From Candidatus Thorarchaeota archaeon (GTDB lineage Archaea; Asgardarchaeota; Thorarchaeia; Thorarchaeales; Thorarchaeaceae), in assembly GCA_016840825.1 (NCBI GenBank), contig JAEORN010000011.1:1-33748 (forward strand): a stretch of 33,748 nt of DNA, given 5' to 3'. The notes beneath the pieces are model-generated. The model had not been told where the DNA came from. It searched no databases and saw only the letters and a program-made list of their open reading frames with translations. The position numbers were made by a program, and so were the translations under genes. Shown one piece after another: positions 23,810-32,580 of the stretch (its first letter is position 1; the number at the start of each line of letters is the position of its first letter).

Positions 23810-24157
23810 ATGGTGAACACAAAGAAAACTATCCTTCGTGACAGGACAAGACTGAGAAAGAGCCAGAATCCGCATCAAATTGATTTCAAGATGATGAGGA
23901 AAGCCCGAAAGGTTAGAACTGCATATTGGTCTATGAAAACTAAGCCGCTGGCTGCAACTGAATCTGTTGTTGAAAAATCAAAGAGTAAGGATAAATCAAA
24001 GTCAAAGGACAAACCAAAGAAAGAGAAGAAACCCGAGCTCGAAGTCATCGAAGAAGAACCAGAAATGGAAGTTATCGATGAAGAGCTTGAGGAAATCTAT
24101 TCCCTCGACGATGAGGATTTGGATGAATTCGATGACGATGAGGAAGATACCGAGTAA
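23810..24157 (+). CDS. Basic-then-acidic low-complexity protein
   Basis: Not recognised as a family. The first about 50 residues are basic (NTKKTILRDRTRLRKSQNPHQIDFKMMRKARKVR). A Lys-Ser repeat region follows (KSKSKDKSKSKDKPKKEKK). The last about 45 are nearly all Glu/Asp (EEEPEMEV...DLDEFDDDEED). Such charge-split, disordered proteins may bind nucleic acid by the basic part, but this is inference. The start chosen is ATG 23810 with GGAG ten bases upstream; a TTG at 23765 would add 15 residues. The ORF is free of stop codons throughout and on the opposite strand from RHH. The composition is strongly unlike its neighbours. Confidence 0.6.
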   Translation: MVNTKKTILRDRTRLRKSQNPHQIDFKMMRKARKVRTAYWSMKTKPLAATESVVEKSKSKDKSKSKDKPKKEKKPELEVIEEEPEMEVIDEELEEIYSLDDEDLDEFDDDEEDTE

Positions 24158-24240
24158 CACCATTTTTTGTTACTTGGTTTCAATCCGTTGACTTTATTGC
24201 TAGGTTATATTATATTCTGTATAGAAGGTGCCCCTTAAAG

Positions 24241-26667
24241 ATGTCAAGGAAACTTGCGATAGTTTTAGTTTTCCTGATGGTTTCAATGATCTCAATTGGT
24301 CCAACAGGAATAGCTAATCCAGAGAGTTTGAAAAATAGGAATAGTAACACAATGAATACTGCTGACGATATTACAGCTAGGATTCTAATTGATGAGTCAC
24401 ACTGTGCGACAAATACAGAATTATGGACGCCAGCCAATGCCTCAAGATTCGGTAGCTTCATGATGAGTTATGGACATACTGTAATAACAAACTTTGATGA
24501 GCCGTTGGACTCCGGGATTCTTGATACCTTTGATATTTTCATGCTATTCTTCCCGCAGATAGAACTTACTGCCTCAGAAGTACAAGCTGTTGAGGATTTT
24601 GTTGACAATGGGGGACATCTTTTATTGGTTGGCGTGGACCACAGACCTTCTGTTAGTAACTACACAGCACAGCCTTTGAATGCAATCTCTGAGAATTATG
24701 GCATAACCTTCAACGATGATGCGTACAGTGGAAGATCATATAGAAGTAGGGACGTTTTTGCGACCCATCATTTGCTATACTCCGTTGAATCGGGTGTTCC
24801 AGGTGCTGGTAACTTCCTTCAAGCATGTTCACTTACAGTTGAGAGCCCAGCAATCCCCATTTTAACTGCCATTGTAAGCGGAGTGGAATATGTGGGTATA
24901 GCTGCCACTGAAGTTGGGGACTCAAAGATTGTAGCAGTAAGTGGTGCAGGACCATTCTTAGAGCTGGGTGGCCATTCATGGCTGGTAAATCAAGATGACC
25001 ATCATCAGTTCATATTGAATATGCTGGATTGGATGCTTGGCAATCCTGAAAGAGAAGTTGAAATTCCTGACGAGTATGTGATGACAGTAGGGAACGGACC
25101 TGATCTCAATTCGACTGAAATTGAAGAATATCAGATGTTTGTGGGACTGATCCATGATCACACGACATACAGTGATGGAAGGAGCAGCGCAGAGCAAATG
25201 ACACGTGCCGCCCTTGATGCACAACTAGATTTCATGGTCATGACAGATCACTCATGGGAGAATCCCTCAGAGGTAGGAATCCATGGAGCTCTGAAATGCA
25301 AGGAATATGTCACAGATTATGAATTGGACCTTCTACTTGTCGTTGGAGCTGAACTATCCAATGGACCTCATGTGTTGGGCTTTCCGCTCACAGAGAACAT
25401 CTGGTCTGGAGATATGCATGAAAAGGTAGCTAGCGTTCATGCTCAGGGAGGGATAGCTTTACTTTGTCATCCATTGCTTGGTGAAGGATATATTGAGCCT
25501 TGGACAAACTATGATGAGTATGGATACGATGGCTTCGAAGTAATCAATGATGTCTTTATGTATGGAGAAGGCGATTCCGCTTACTTCAGACCATTCTATG
25601 CAGCAAGTGATACTCATGATGCAAAAAGAGTAGGAATCACTTTAACTGCAATCTTTGTAAAGAATCCAAGTGGACCGAACGGAACATTGGCCCAAGATGA
25701 TATCGCAGATGCAATACGAAACAGAACAGTTGTAGGGCTATGCGATCCCCTTCATGCAATTATTGGCGAATCAGTCTGGGTTAACAGATACCTAGACCTT
25801 CGAAACCAAGCAGAGGCAGCAATTCAAGATGCTGAGGAAACAATTGATACAGCTATTTCAGGCGGCGCATCAGGAATACTAGCAATGGCATATCTAAGTG
25901 ATGCAGTCACTGCATTAGAATACATGAATCCATCTGCAGCCCTTTCAAAAGCAGCAATGGCTTCATCAGACTACATCCTTGGAATTGATATTATCGTAGA
26001 AAACGGAGGCTTTGGTCTTGTAGATCCTTATCAAGAAGCTTCAGCTACAATTTCTGTGATAAATAATCTAGATTCTGAGATAAATCTTCGAATCGTTCCA
26101 GCATTTCCAGTTGGAATAGATCTTGATCAAACTAGCGTGACTCTGGAGGCTGATGCAGAAGATTCAGGATCGGTGGCACTGACAGGAACCGTTACCAGAT
26201 ATGGATACGCTGGAGCTTTCCTGAATATCAGGGACTACAACTCCCCCGAGCCAATAGATCCAATCTTGTATTTCGCAGGAGGATTTATAGCTAATTCAAC
26301 TGTAGCATCAGAACAGGTCGATGGTGGGTACAATGCGCTCTTCCAGGTATTCTACAGCTCCGGAGATACAAGGTATATCTCATCTGTAAATATAACCTAC
26401 AATGACGGGAATGAAGAAACTACTGCAACAATGACGAATTTGGGTGATAGATATGGTATTGAACTAGGACCATTCCCAGCTGGTACTAATATCACATATG
26501 TCATCACAGTTGCCGATAAGATGGGGAACTCCTTTGTGTTTGATGAGGCGAGTGTTCTTCTTGGAGAGGGAGGACTCCCACTCGATTCAGGAGTATTGCT
26601 CATCATTGCAGGAGTAGGAATTGGTATAGTAGCATTAGTAGTTGTTTTTGTAAAGATTAGAAAGTAA
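24241..26667 (+). CDS. Exported membrane-anchored protein with GIFT-like and PHP phosphoesterase domains
   Basis: A hydrophobic signal segment (residues 5-24) is followed by a GIFT/DUF4350-like domain (about 45-270; ARILIDESH, LTASEVQAVEDFVDNGGHLLLVG). Next comes a PHP metal-dependent phosphoesterase domain (about 300-505) with H305 and H307 (IHDHTTYSDG), D336-H337 (MTDH), E371 (GAELS), H410 (CHP) and D457-H459 (SDTHDA), so all expected metal ligands are kept. A helical spacer (about 520-585) and two beta-sandwich-like domains follow, ending with one membrane helix (783-805) and RK. The topology suggests an extracellular enzyme tethered to the membrane. AGGTG lies ten bases before the ATG. 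The substrate is unknown; phosphate ester or nucleic acid is possible. Confidence 0.85.
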   Translation: MSRKLAIVLVFLMVSMISIGPTGIANPESLKNRNSNTMNTADDITARILIDESHCATNTELWTPANASRFGSFMMSYGHTVITNFDEPLDSGILDTFDIFMLFFPQIELTASEVQAVEDFVDNGGHLLLVGVDHRPSVSNYTAQPLNAISENYGITFNDDAYSGRSYRSRDVFATHHLLYSVESGVPGAGNFLQACSLTVESPAIPILTAIVSGVEYVGIAATEVGDSKIVAVSGAGPFLELGGHSWLVNQDDHHQFILNMLDWMLGNPEREVEIPDEYVMTVGNGPDLNSTEIEEYQMFVGLIHDHTTYSDGRSSAEQMTRAALDAQLDFMVMTDHSWENPSEVGIHGALKCKEYVTDYELDLLLVVGAELSNGPHVLGFPLTENIWSGDMHEKVASVHAQGGIALLCHPLLGEGYIEPWTNYDEYGYDGFEVINDVFMYGEGDSAYFRPFYAASDTHDAKRVGITLTAIFVKNPSGPNGTLAQDDIADAIRNRTVVGLCDPLHAIIGESVWVNRYLDLRNQAEAAIQDAEETIDTAISGGASGILAMAYLSDAVTALEYMNPSAALSKAAMASSDYILGIDIIVENGGFGLVDPYQEASATISVINNLDSEINLRIVPAFPVGIDLDQTSVTLEADAEDSGSVALTGTVTRYGYAGAFLNIRDYNSPEPIDPILYFAGGFIANSTVASEQVDGGYNALFQVFYSSGDTRYISSVNITYNDGNEETTATMTNLGDRYGIELGPFPAGTNITYVITVADKMGNSFVFDEASVLLGEGGLPLDSGVLLIIAGVGIGIVALVVVFVKIRK

Positions 26668-26668
26668 T

Positions 26669-26700
26669 AGAGGGGCTTATCCCCTCTTCTCTCTATTTTC
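26669..26700 (+). terminator. Hairpin terminator after the PHP protein
   Basis: AGAGGGG (26669-26675) pairs with 26681-26687 across CTTAT and is followed by a T/C-rich stretch. It starts two bases after the stop. Confidence 0.65.
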
Positions 26701-26778
26701 AAAACAGGAATCCTTTAGAGGAAAATGAGTATAGGCTAGAATACAGTTTCAGCCAACAGTGGTTCTTGGGTGAGAATG

Positions 26779-27609
26779 ATGACTACTCTATTGGATATCC
26801 TAAAGCATCTTGAAGTGATCTCTCCAAAGGACTACGAACTACCTGGAAAAGAAGGCTATATTGAAGTTGGTCCCAATACACGAAGAGAACAAAATAATAC
26901 TACTATCAATAGGGTCCTTGTTACAGTCTTTCCTTCAGCTAAGGCAGTGGCAAAAGCATCTCAGGATAAAGCGAATCTGATCATATCATATATGCCAATG
27001 CTTACAGCACCAACGAAACAAATCGTTGGTCTTGATCTGGTTCGATTGCGGCTCTTGGTCAAGAATTACATCTCAATGTATGTCATAGGTAGTTCTTGGG
27101 TCGCAGCAAAGGACGGACTTACTGATGCGCTCTCAGATGCACTAAATCTAACCATTTCAAAGAAATTCAATCTTCGGGGAAATGAGGCGAATTTGATCCC
27201 TATCGGTCGTATCTGTACCACACCGAGTGATATGAATCACTCAGGCTTCGTGAACTATGTTTCATCGAAATTAGAAATCTCAAATGTTACATTTACAGGG
27301 ACTATAGATGCAGAAGTTGAAGATGTCTTGGTATGCGCTGGTAATATCATCGATCAGGATATTCTGAATAAGGTGTTACAACAAGGAATCAGAACTATTG
27401 TAATGGGTTACTTGAATCCTAGTGACAGATTGGCAGCACATAATCTAGGATTGAATATTCTTGAACTTGGAATGTTCACTACTGAAACTCCGGGTATGAA
27501 AAGATTAAGACATCAACTTAGTCTTGAGTTCCCCGAGCTTAAAATCGAATTCGTAGAAACAGAAGCCATAACTGAAACTCTTAGACCATATACTGATGAA
27601 ATGGCCTAA
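26779..27609 (+). CDS. NIF3/DUF34-like protein lacking the metal-binding residues
   Basis: The N-terminus TTLLDILKHLEVISPKDYELPGKEG and the spacing of later parts match NIF3-family (GTP cyclohydrolase I type 2-like) proteins, which hold two metals by conserved HHP, GH and E residues. Here HHPL reads YMPML (about 71-75) and GHYxTE reads GMFTTE (231-236), so one Glu remains but the histidines are gone. The fold is probable; catalysis of the usual kind is not. The ATG at 26779 is five bases after GGGTGA; other starts at 26770 and 26776 are possible. It ends two bases before the convergent DUF89 gene. Confidence 0.65.
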   Translation: MTTLLDILKHLEVISPKDYELPGKEGYIEVGPNTRREQNNTTINRVLVTVFPSAKAVAKASQDKANLIISYMPMLTAPTKQIVGLDLVRLRLLVKNYISMYVIGSSWVAAKDGLTDALSDALNLTISKKFNLRGNEANLIPIGRICTTPSDMNHSGFVNYVSSKLEISNVTFTGTIDAEVEDVLVCAGNIIDQDILNKVLQQGIRTIVMGYLNPSDRLAAHNLGLNILELGMFTTETPGMKRLRHQLSLEFPELKIEFVETEAITETLRPYTDEMA

Positions 27610-27611
27610 CA

Positions 27612-28490
27612 TTATTTTCTAACCAAAATAACGTTCTTATCACGTTCACAGCCAACATGATCCGCAACAGGCATGCATTTTGTTCTCATTATATGAATCA
27701 CTGGAACAGGTAATGTTAACTCGGTCATGGACTCATAGTTACCCATTCCTTTTGCTACAATCAGCTCAGTAGTTTGAAGTAGTTTGATGAACTCATCCGA
27801 ATTGCGCTCAAAATTCACTCCGATAGCAGGTGCTCCTGTATCCATGACCTTGTCAACGTATTTATCAAGTTCAACTTCCTCTGCATCAATCATTGTTGCA
27901 TCATTAAGGACTGGGCCTCCTTTCACGACTGCGTAGACCTTTGGGCCAAGTCTGCGAATTTCTCTAAGAAGGATGATGTCTAGAACGATTTCTCCTGCAT
28001 TGTCCATCAGATACACAACTTCTGAAACATTGTTACAGTAGTTGTACAAGTCTTCGATTTGATCGATAGCCAAATCAGACTCTACTCGTTCTAAGATAGC
28101 ACGTAGCTCATCGAGGTCGAACTTACGACCTGAAACATCAAATTCGATAGCATTGGCGGCAGCTGCAATTAGAGTTGCTTTTCTGAATCGTTTGTAGGAA
28201 TCTTTCTCTTCAGCAACGAGATTGGTCAATTCTGGAAAAATTGAAAGAGCCATAGAATTCGACAGACGTTTCAGGTCTTCATATGGATCTCTCCCAGTCA
28301 TTTTCTGTACAATAAGATCCCTGTCTGTACCAATATGACTGGGTACAGAATCCTTTGAGAAGTTCTTCCCAAGCATATCCAATATGGCAGCTGTCACTTC
28401 CATATGCAATTCAGGGTCATCAGTAGCAAGCTTAACCTGATTTATCGCACGTTCCAGCAAACAATGAGCACACTGCATTCCAACTTTCAT
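27612..28490 (-). CDS. DUF89/ARMT1-like damage-control phosphatase
   Basis: Metal-dependent phosphatase of the DUF89 family, which removes phosphate from sugar phosphates and damaged or reactive metabolites. The N-terminal CxxC (MQCAHCLLERA) is typical of the archaeal subgroup. The catalytic part carries MDNAGEIVLD, the KGGPVLNDATMIDA element and VAKGMGNYE with the conserved Lys. The length is 292 aa. ATG 28490 is chosen because GGTG lies six bases upstream; the ATG at 28508 adds six residues. It lies 50 bases after the triosephosphate isomerase gene on the same strand, which fits a role in clearing sugar phosphates, though this is an inference. Confidence 0.88.
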   Translation of the reverse strand: MKVGMQCAHCLLERAINQVKLATDDPELHMEVTAAILDMLGKNFSKDSVPSHIGTDRDLIVQKMTGRDPYEDLKRLSNSMALSIFPELTNLVAEEKDSYKRFRKATLIAAAANAIEFDVSGRKFDLDELRAILERVESDLAIDQIEDLYNYCNNVSEVVYLMDNAGEIVLDIILLREIRRLGPKVYAVVKGGPVLNDATMIDAEEVELDKYVDKVMDTGAPAIGVNFERNSDEFIKLLQTTELIVAKGMGNYESMTELTLPVPVIHIMRTKCMPVADHVGCERDKNVILVRK

Positions 28491-28540
28491 TTGATACACC
28501 AGTTGCATTCAGTTTATGTGACGTGTTCTTCAAATTTAAT

Positions 28541-29275
<735 letters not shown>

Positions 29276-29300
29276 TCAGCTCAATATTAAGCTTGTTTCA

Positions 29301-29894
29301 TTACCTAACAGCACCAATAAGAAGCTTAAGTGGAGTAACGCGGGCGTATCCTCTTCGGTTCAACTCAGTTATTGGTTTGCGAAGCTCTATCTTCACGAAT
29401 TTTCCTGGCTCTGCATTCTTGTAGTATTTCATATAGAGAGTTGAGAATTCGGAGAAAGTCGCGGCACTAAGTAAATCTGTAACTGCATCATTTCCAATTC
29501 GAATGAAGACATCTTCATCAGGAGCAGTACCAGATGAAACTTTGACCTCGCTCATTGATTCTTTAATAATTGTAAATCGTTCGCCCATAGCCATGAGTTC
29601 AAGTTTGAATTCATCAGGTGCCTCGATGGTAGAAGCTGGTGCCCCTTCGGTCAGCATATACTTCAGTCGATCCTGAATTGTCGCATGATATGGCATAGTG
29701 GTTGAACCTCCTTCTACTGGGGTTTCCTCTGTTATTTCTTGGGGCTCTTCGTCAACTGAAGGCGCTTCTTCAACGGATTCTTCAGTCACTTCTTCATCTA
29801 TCTCTTCATCCACATCTTCTAGAGGAAGTTCCTCATCTACTTCCTCTCCTTCTTCTTTCTTCTCATCCTTCTTTCCGAAAAATCTTCTCATCAT
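29301..29894 (-). CDS. Acidic-tailed protein with a small conserved-looking C-terminal domain
   Basis: Residues 1-65 are dominated by Glu/Asp (EEGEEVDEELPLEDVDEEIDEE), probably disordered. Residues about 66-197 look folded: LKYMLTEGAPAS, FKLELMAMGERFTIIKESMSEVKV, then EDVFIRIGNDAVTDLLSAATFSEFSTLYMKYY and VKIELRKPITELNRRGYARVTPLKLL. The latter has a faint resemblance to SCP2 lipid-transfer domains, which I rate as weak. AGGTGA precedes the ATG by seven bases. It lies upstream of triosephosphate isomerase on the same strand, 79 bases away, but no functional link is visible. Function unknown. Confidence 0.65.
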   Translation of the reverse strand: MMRRFFGKKDEKKEEGEEVDEELPLEDVDEEIDEEVTEESVEEAPSVDEEPQEITEETPVEGGSTTMPYHATIQDRLKYMLTEGAPASTIEAPDEFKLELMAMGERFTIIKESMSEVKVSSGTAPDEDVFIRIGNDAVTDLLSAATFSEFSTLYMKYYKNAEPGKFVKIELRKPITELNRRGYARVTPLKLLIGAVR

Positions 29895-30007
29895 CTTGAT
29901 TTCACCTTATCATATCTACGGATACTCTACATTCCGCTAGGAATTATGGTCCCATTCACTCCCAACATATTAAACATTGATAGAAAAAGGTAATTCAGTT
30001 GTATAGG

Positions 30008-30238
30008 TCATGGTGTGTTCTTAGGCAATGATTCTACGGCCTTCGCTGCTAAGGCCTCAATTTGTGCAATTAGGGGGCCTGCACTTGTTTGTTTTCGCTC
30101 ACCCCATAGCTCATCCACAAGTAGATCACGGATAGCAATACGAATCACTTCAGAGCGATTTGGATACATTCCTTGTTTGATGAGCTTGTCAACGCCTTCA
30201 ACATAGGATTCGGGCATACAGATTGTTACGACTCTCAT
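30008..30238 (-). CDS. Ribbon-helix-helix (CopG-like) transcription regulator
   Basis: A 76-residue RHH protein. The strand VVTICMPESYVEGVDKLIKQGMYPNRSEVIRIAIRDLLVDEL is a standard DNA-binding ribbon-helix-helix, close to NikR/CopG types; the rest (QTSAGPLIAQIEALAAKAVESL) is a helical tail. It likely acts as a dimer on a palindromic operator. ATG at 30238 has GGTG four bases upstream. Repeated GAGTAT/ATACTC elements upstream (30295-30329) are candidate sites. No ligand domain is present. It lies downstream of the MDR dehydrogenase on the same strand. Confidence 0.8.
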   Translation of the reverse strand: MRVVTICMPESYVEGVDKLIKQGMYPNRSEVIRIAIRDLLVDELWGERKQTSAGPLIAQIEALAAKAVESLPKNTP

Positions 30239-30294
30239 TTTGCACCAATATGATGAGTGCATAATTGAGTAATGAAAGGGTGTCTGATTGTCAT

Positions 30295-30329
30295 GAGTAT
30301 CAGGGTAATACTAGGTTGGGTTCATACTC
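30295..30329. promoter_or_regulatory. Repeated GAGTAT/ATACT(C) elements upstream of the small RHH gene
   Basis: GAGTAT (30295-30300), ATACT (30308-30312) and ATACTC (30324-30329) lie in the 104-base gap upstream of the RHH start. The first and last are inverted copies. They could be RHH operators, but the elements are short. Confidence 0.25.
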
Positions 30330-30342
30330 GATTCCTGTGGTA

Positions 30343-31383
30343 TCAAGGTCGCAGTACAACCTTTCCAAACTGCTCAGCAGACTCAAGGAACCTATGAGCA
30401 TTAGAAGCTTCAGAGAGAGGAAATATCCGATCCACAACTGGTCGTACTCTCTTGGCCCAGACGAGTTTTAATGCCTCACGTAATTCACTACGAGATGACA
30501 TAGTGCTTCCGAGTATCTCCAACTGTTTCCAAAATACCAAATTCACATTTGTCATAGCCATGGGTCCCGATGTGGCACCCGGAGTAACGAGTTTCCCACC
30601 TTTTCTCAGACTCTTCAGACTACGTTCCCAAGTTGCCTGCCCTACAGAGTCAAGCACAATATCAACCCCACGCTCCTTAGTTGCAGAATAGACCTCTTTG
30701 TGATAGTCGGGTGTATCGTTGTGGTTGATAAGAACGTCTGCACCGAGAAGCCGTGCCCTCTCCAACTTCGTGTCTGAGGAACTTGTGACTATAACTCTCG
30801 CTCCAGCAACTTTTGCTAGCTGCAATGCTGCTACAGCAACTCCACCTCCTATTCCAATGATGAGTACATCATCGCCAGGTTTGATCTGTCCTTTGGTCAT
30901 GAGAAGACGCCAAGCAGTCATGAGAGTCAAGGGAGTTGCCGCTGCTTCAGCAAAATCTAGTCCACTATCTTTGGGTATTGGAATGATATTCTCTGAATTA
31001 ACCGAGATATACTCTGCATAACCTCCTCGGACATGCTCACCAATAATCATGTATGAAGGACATAGGGAGTGCTGTCCAGTTATACAGAATTCACACTTTC
31101 CACATGAGAGTCCAGGATCAATGATAACTCGTTGTCCAATGTCAAATTCTGATTCTATTGAGTCGCCTACGTCCTTGATGACACCAGAGATATCACTTCC
31201 AAGAATATGAGGCATCTCTAATTTGATTCCTGTAATTCCGCCTCTTACAAAGAGGTCCAGATGATTCAACGCAACTGCCTTTATCTCAACCAATACTTTA
31301 TCGGACGCAGGCGATGGCGTTGGAAAATCAGTGTATTCTAGAACATCTGGCCCACCATGTTCATGAAATAGACTCGCTTTCAT
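30343..31383 (-). CDS. Zinc-containing MDR-type alcohol dehydrogenase/quinone reductase
   Basis: Medium-chain dehydrogenase/reductase, 346 aa. The N-terminal catalytic domain has the structural zinc cysteines CGKCEFCITGQHSLC (four Cys at 2-2-7 spacing). The cofactor domain has the glycine-rich GIGGGVA. The catalytic zinc site is degenerate: the usual C is N in ALNHLDLFVRGG and GHE is GSD (LGSDISG), which is seen in members that act as NADPH-dependent enone/quinone reductases without catalytic zinc. A NAD(P)H-dependent oxidoreductase is the safe call; the substrate is unknown. GAAGG precedes the ATG. Confidence 0.85.
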   Translation of the reverse strand: MKASLFHEHGGPDVLEYTDFPTPSPASDKVLVEIKAVALNHLDLFVRGGITGIKLEMPHILGSDISGVIKDVGDSIESEFDIGQRVIIDPGLSCGKCEFCITGQHSLCPSYMIIGEHVRGGYAEYISVNSENIIPIPKDSGLDFAEAAATPLTLMTAWRLLMTKGQIKPGDDVLIIGIGGGVAVAALQLAKVAGARVIVTSSSDTKLERARLLGADVLINHNDTPDYHKEVYSATKERGVDIVLDSVGQATWERSLKSLRKGGKLVTPGATSGPMAMTNVNLVFWKQLEILGSTMSSRSELREALKLVWAKRVRPVVDRIFPLSEASNAHRFLESAEQFGKVVLRP

Positions 31384-31530
31384 CCTTACACATCCTTCAA
31401 ACGATATTCATCTCCCTTTTGATGATAAAACCCTTCCAGTATGTAGATGGAAGCATATTTGAGTAACATCAACTTTGAAGAGGTACCATAGAATCCAGCA
31501 TAATTCCTCTATGGATTCTGAGGTGCGAAA

Positions 31531-31821
31531 ATGGCGAAAGGTAAAGCTGGAAAGATTCGTGCTAGTCACATTCTGGTAGATAAACATAGCAAAGCCCTAG
31601 AGATAATCAGTAAGATAAGAGAAGGCGAGGATTTCGCTAAGATGGCACGAGACTATAGTTCGTGTCCTTCTAAGAAGAAAGGTGGAGACCTCGGGTTCTT
31701 CACGAAAGGGAATATGGTTCCTGAGTTCGAGCAGGCAGCATTCAGTTTAAATCCGGGTCAGATGACGAATGAGCCAGTCAAGACTAAGTTTGGATATCAT
31801 ATCATAAAACGAACTGCATAG
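31531..31821 (+). CDS. Parvulin-type peptidyl-prolyl cis-trans isomerase
   Basis: A single-domain parvulin of 96 aa. [59 protein letters not shown] and [11 protein letters not shown] are the family signatures, including the ASHIL His and the GYHIIK end. It catalyses proline isomerisation in cytosolic folding, as there is no signal peptide. AGGTG with five bases spacing precedes the ATG. The hairpin 23 bases after the stop ends the transcript. It is divergent from the MDR dehydrogenase. Confidence 0.96.
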   Translation: MAKGKAGKIRASHILVDKHSKALEIISKIREGEDFAKMARDYSSCPSKKKGGDLGFFTKGNMVPEFEQAAFSLNPGQMTNEPVKTKFGYHIIKRTA

Positions 31822-31844
31822 TTATAATTCAGTAAGATGTCATC

Positions 31845-31881
31845 ACAGGGAGAGTTGCTTCTCCCTTGTCAATTGTTTTTT
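31845..31881 (+). terminator. Hairpin terminator with T-run after parvulin
   Basis: ACAGGGAGA (31845-31853) pairs with TCTCCCTTGT (31860-31869) with one bulged T, followed by CAATTGTTTTTTATG. This is the most canonical intrinsic terminator in the window, with a six-T run. Confidence 0.75.
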
Positions 31882-31925
31882 ATGCGATCTTTTCTAGATG
31901 TCAGTAATCATGAGTGTGGTAGGCA

Positions 31926-32522
31926 GTGCTAAGGAGAATAGTACAAAGAATTGAACGTATGACGATACGTGAAATTGAATTGGTACTACTACTAGTGATG
32001 TTACTTGTACCTGCAATCAATTACCCAGGTGGCGGACATCTTCAAGCAAATGAATTAGTGCGAGGTGTTGTAGTAGCTGCCTTGTTGTGGAACATTCAAT
32101 TATCGTATTGGATACTATACTCCGAGATTGGAATTTCAATTGTGGGAGTGAATATATTGAATCCCTACCACATACTAAGTTCTACAATTATGTCAATAGT
32201 CAACATCATTTTCGCAATACAGGTCATAAGATTCTGTAAAAAGCAAACCTCGAAGCGAATTACAATAGCTATAGGCATTCTCACATTGATCTTTCCGTTC
32301 CTAATTTTTATTCCATGGTGGTCGTATCAAAATGCGATTCAATTCTGGGAGAGATCGGGATTAATCATCTACTATGGCCCAATTCCAATCCTGCTCATTA
32401 TTGGACTGATAATTATGAGATATGTAGGACCGTGGAAAGTCACCAAGCCTTGGGAAGAGGATGAAACACTGCAGGGGGACTGGTGGAATAACTCAGACGA
32501 GAAGAGAAAAGAAGAAAGCTGA
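31926..32522 (+). CDS. Uncharacterised small integral membrane protein
   Basis: Not recognised. The 198 residues hold about five hydrophobic segments (about residues 19-33, 45-68, 78-103, 112-132 and 145-165), with a basic N-terminus (MLRRIVQRIERM) and a charged, acidic-then-basic C-terminus that is likely cytosolic. Conserved-looking features are PGGGHLQANE between the first two segments and PWW in the middle. The start is uncertain: GTG 31926 sits after GGTAGGCA, and an in-frame ATG at 31959 would still keep the first segment. Transport or sensing roles cannot be told. Confidence 0.6.
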   Translation: MLRRIVQRIERMTIREIELVLLLVMLLVPAINYPGGGHLQANELVRGVVVAALLWNIQLSYWILYSEIGISIVGVNILNPYHILSSTIMSIVNIIFAIQVIRFCKKQTSKRITIAIGILTLIFPFLIFIPWWSYQNAIQFWERSGLIIYYGPIPILLIIGLIIMRYVGPWKVTKPWEEDETLQGDWWNNSDEKRKEES

Positions 32523-32549
32523 AGCGAGTTCAGTACAAAAGAATGTGGA

Positions 32550-32580
32550 ACGGGACCTTCTGGTCCCGTATCTACATTTA
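32550..32580. terminator. Hairpin terminator between convergent genes
   Basis: ACGGGACC (32550-32557) pairs perfectly with 32562-32569 across TTCT, followed by ATCTACATTTATT. It lies 27 bases after the membrane-protein stop and nine bases from the FBP gene stop, so it can serve both strands. Confidence 0.65.

Noticed and set aside
24154..24173. GTAAC...GTTAC around a six-T run as a terminator
   Set aside because: The run lies in the loop and the stem is only five pairs; a simple U-tract may terminate here but the evidence is thin.
29698..29940. Ser-rich open frames on the plus strand
   Set aside because: They are the mirror of the Glu/Asp-rich codons (GAA/GAG read in reverse) in the acidic gene on the minus strand.
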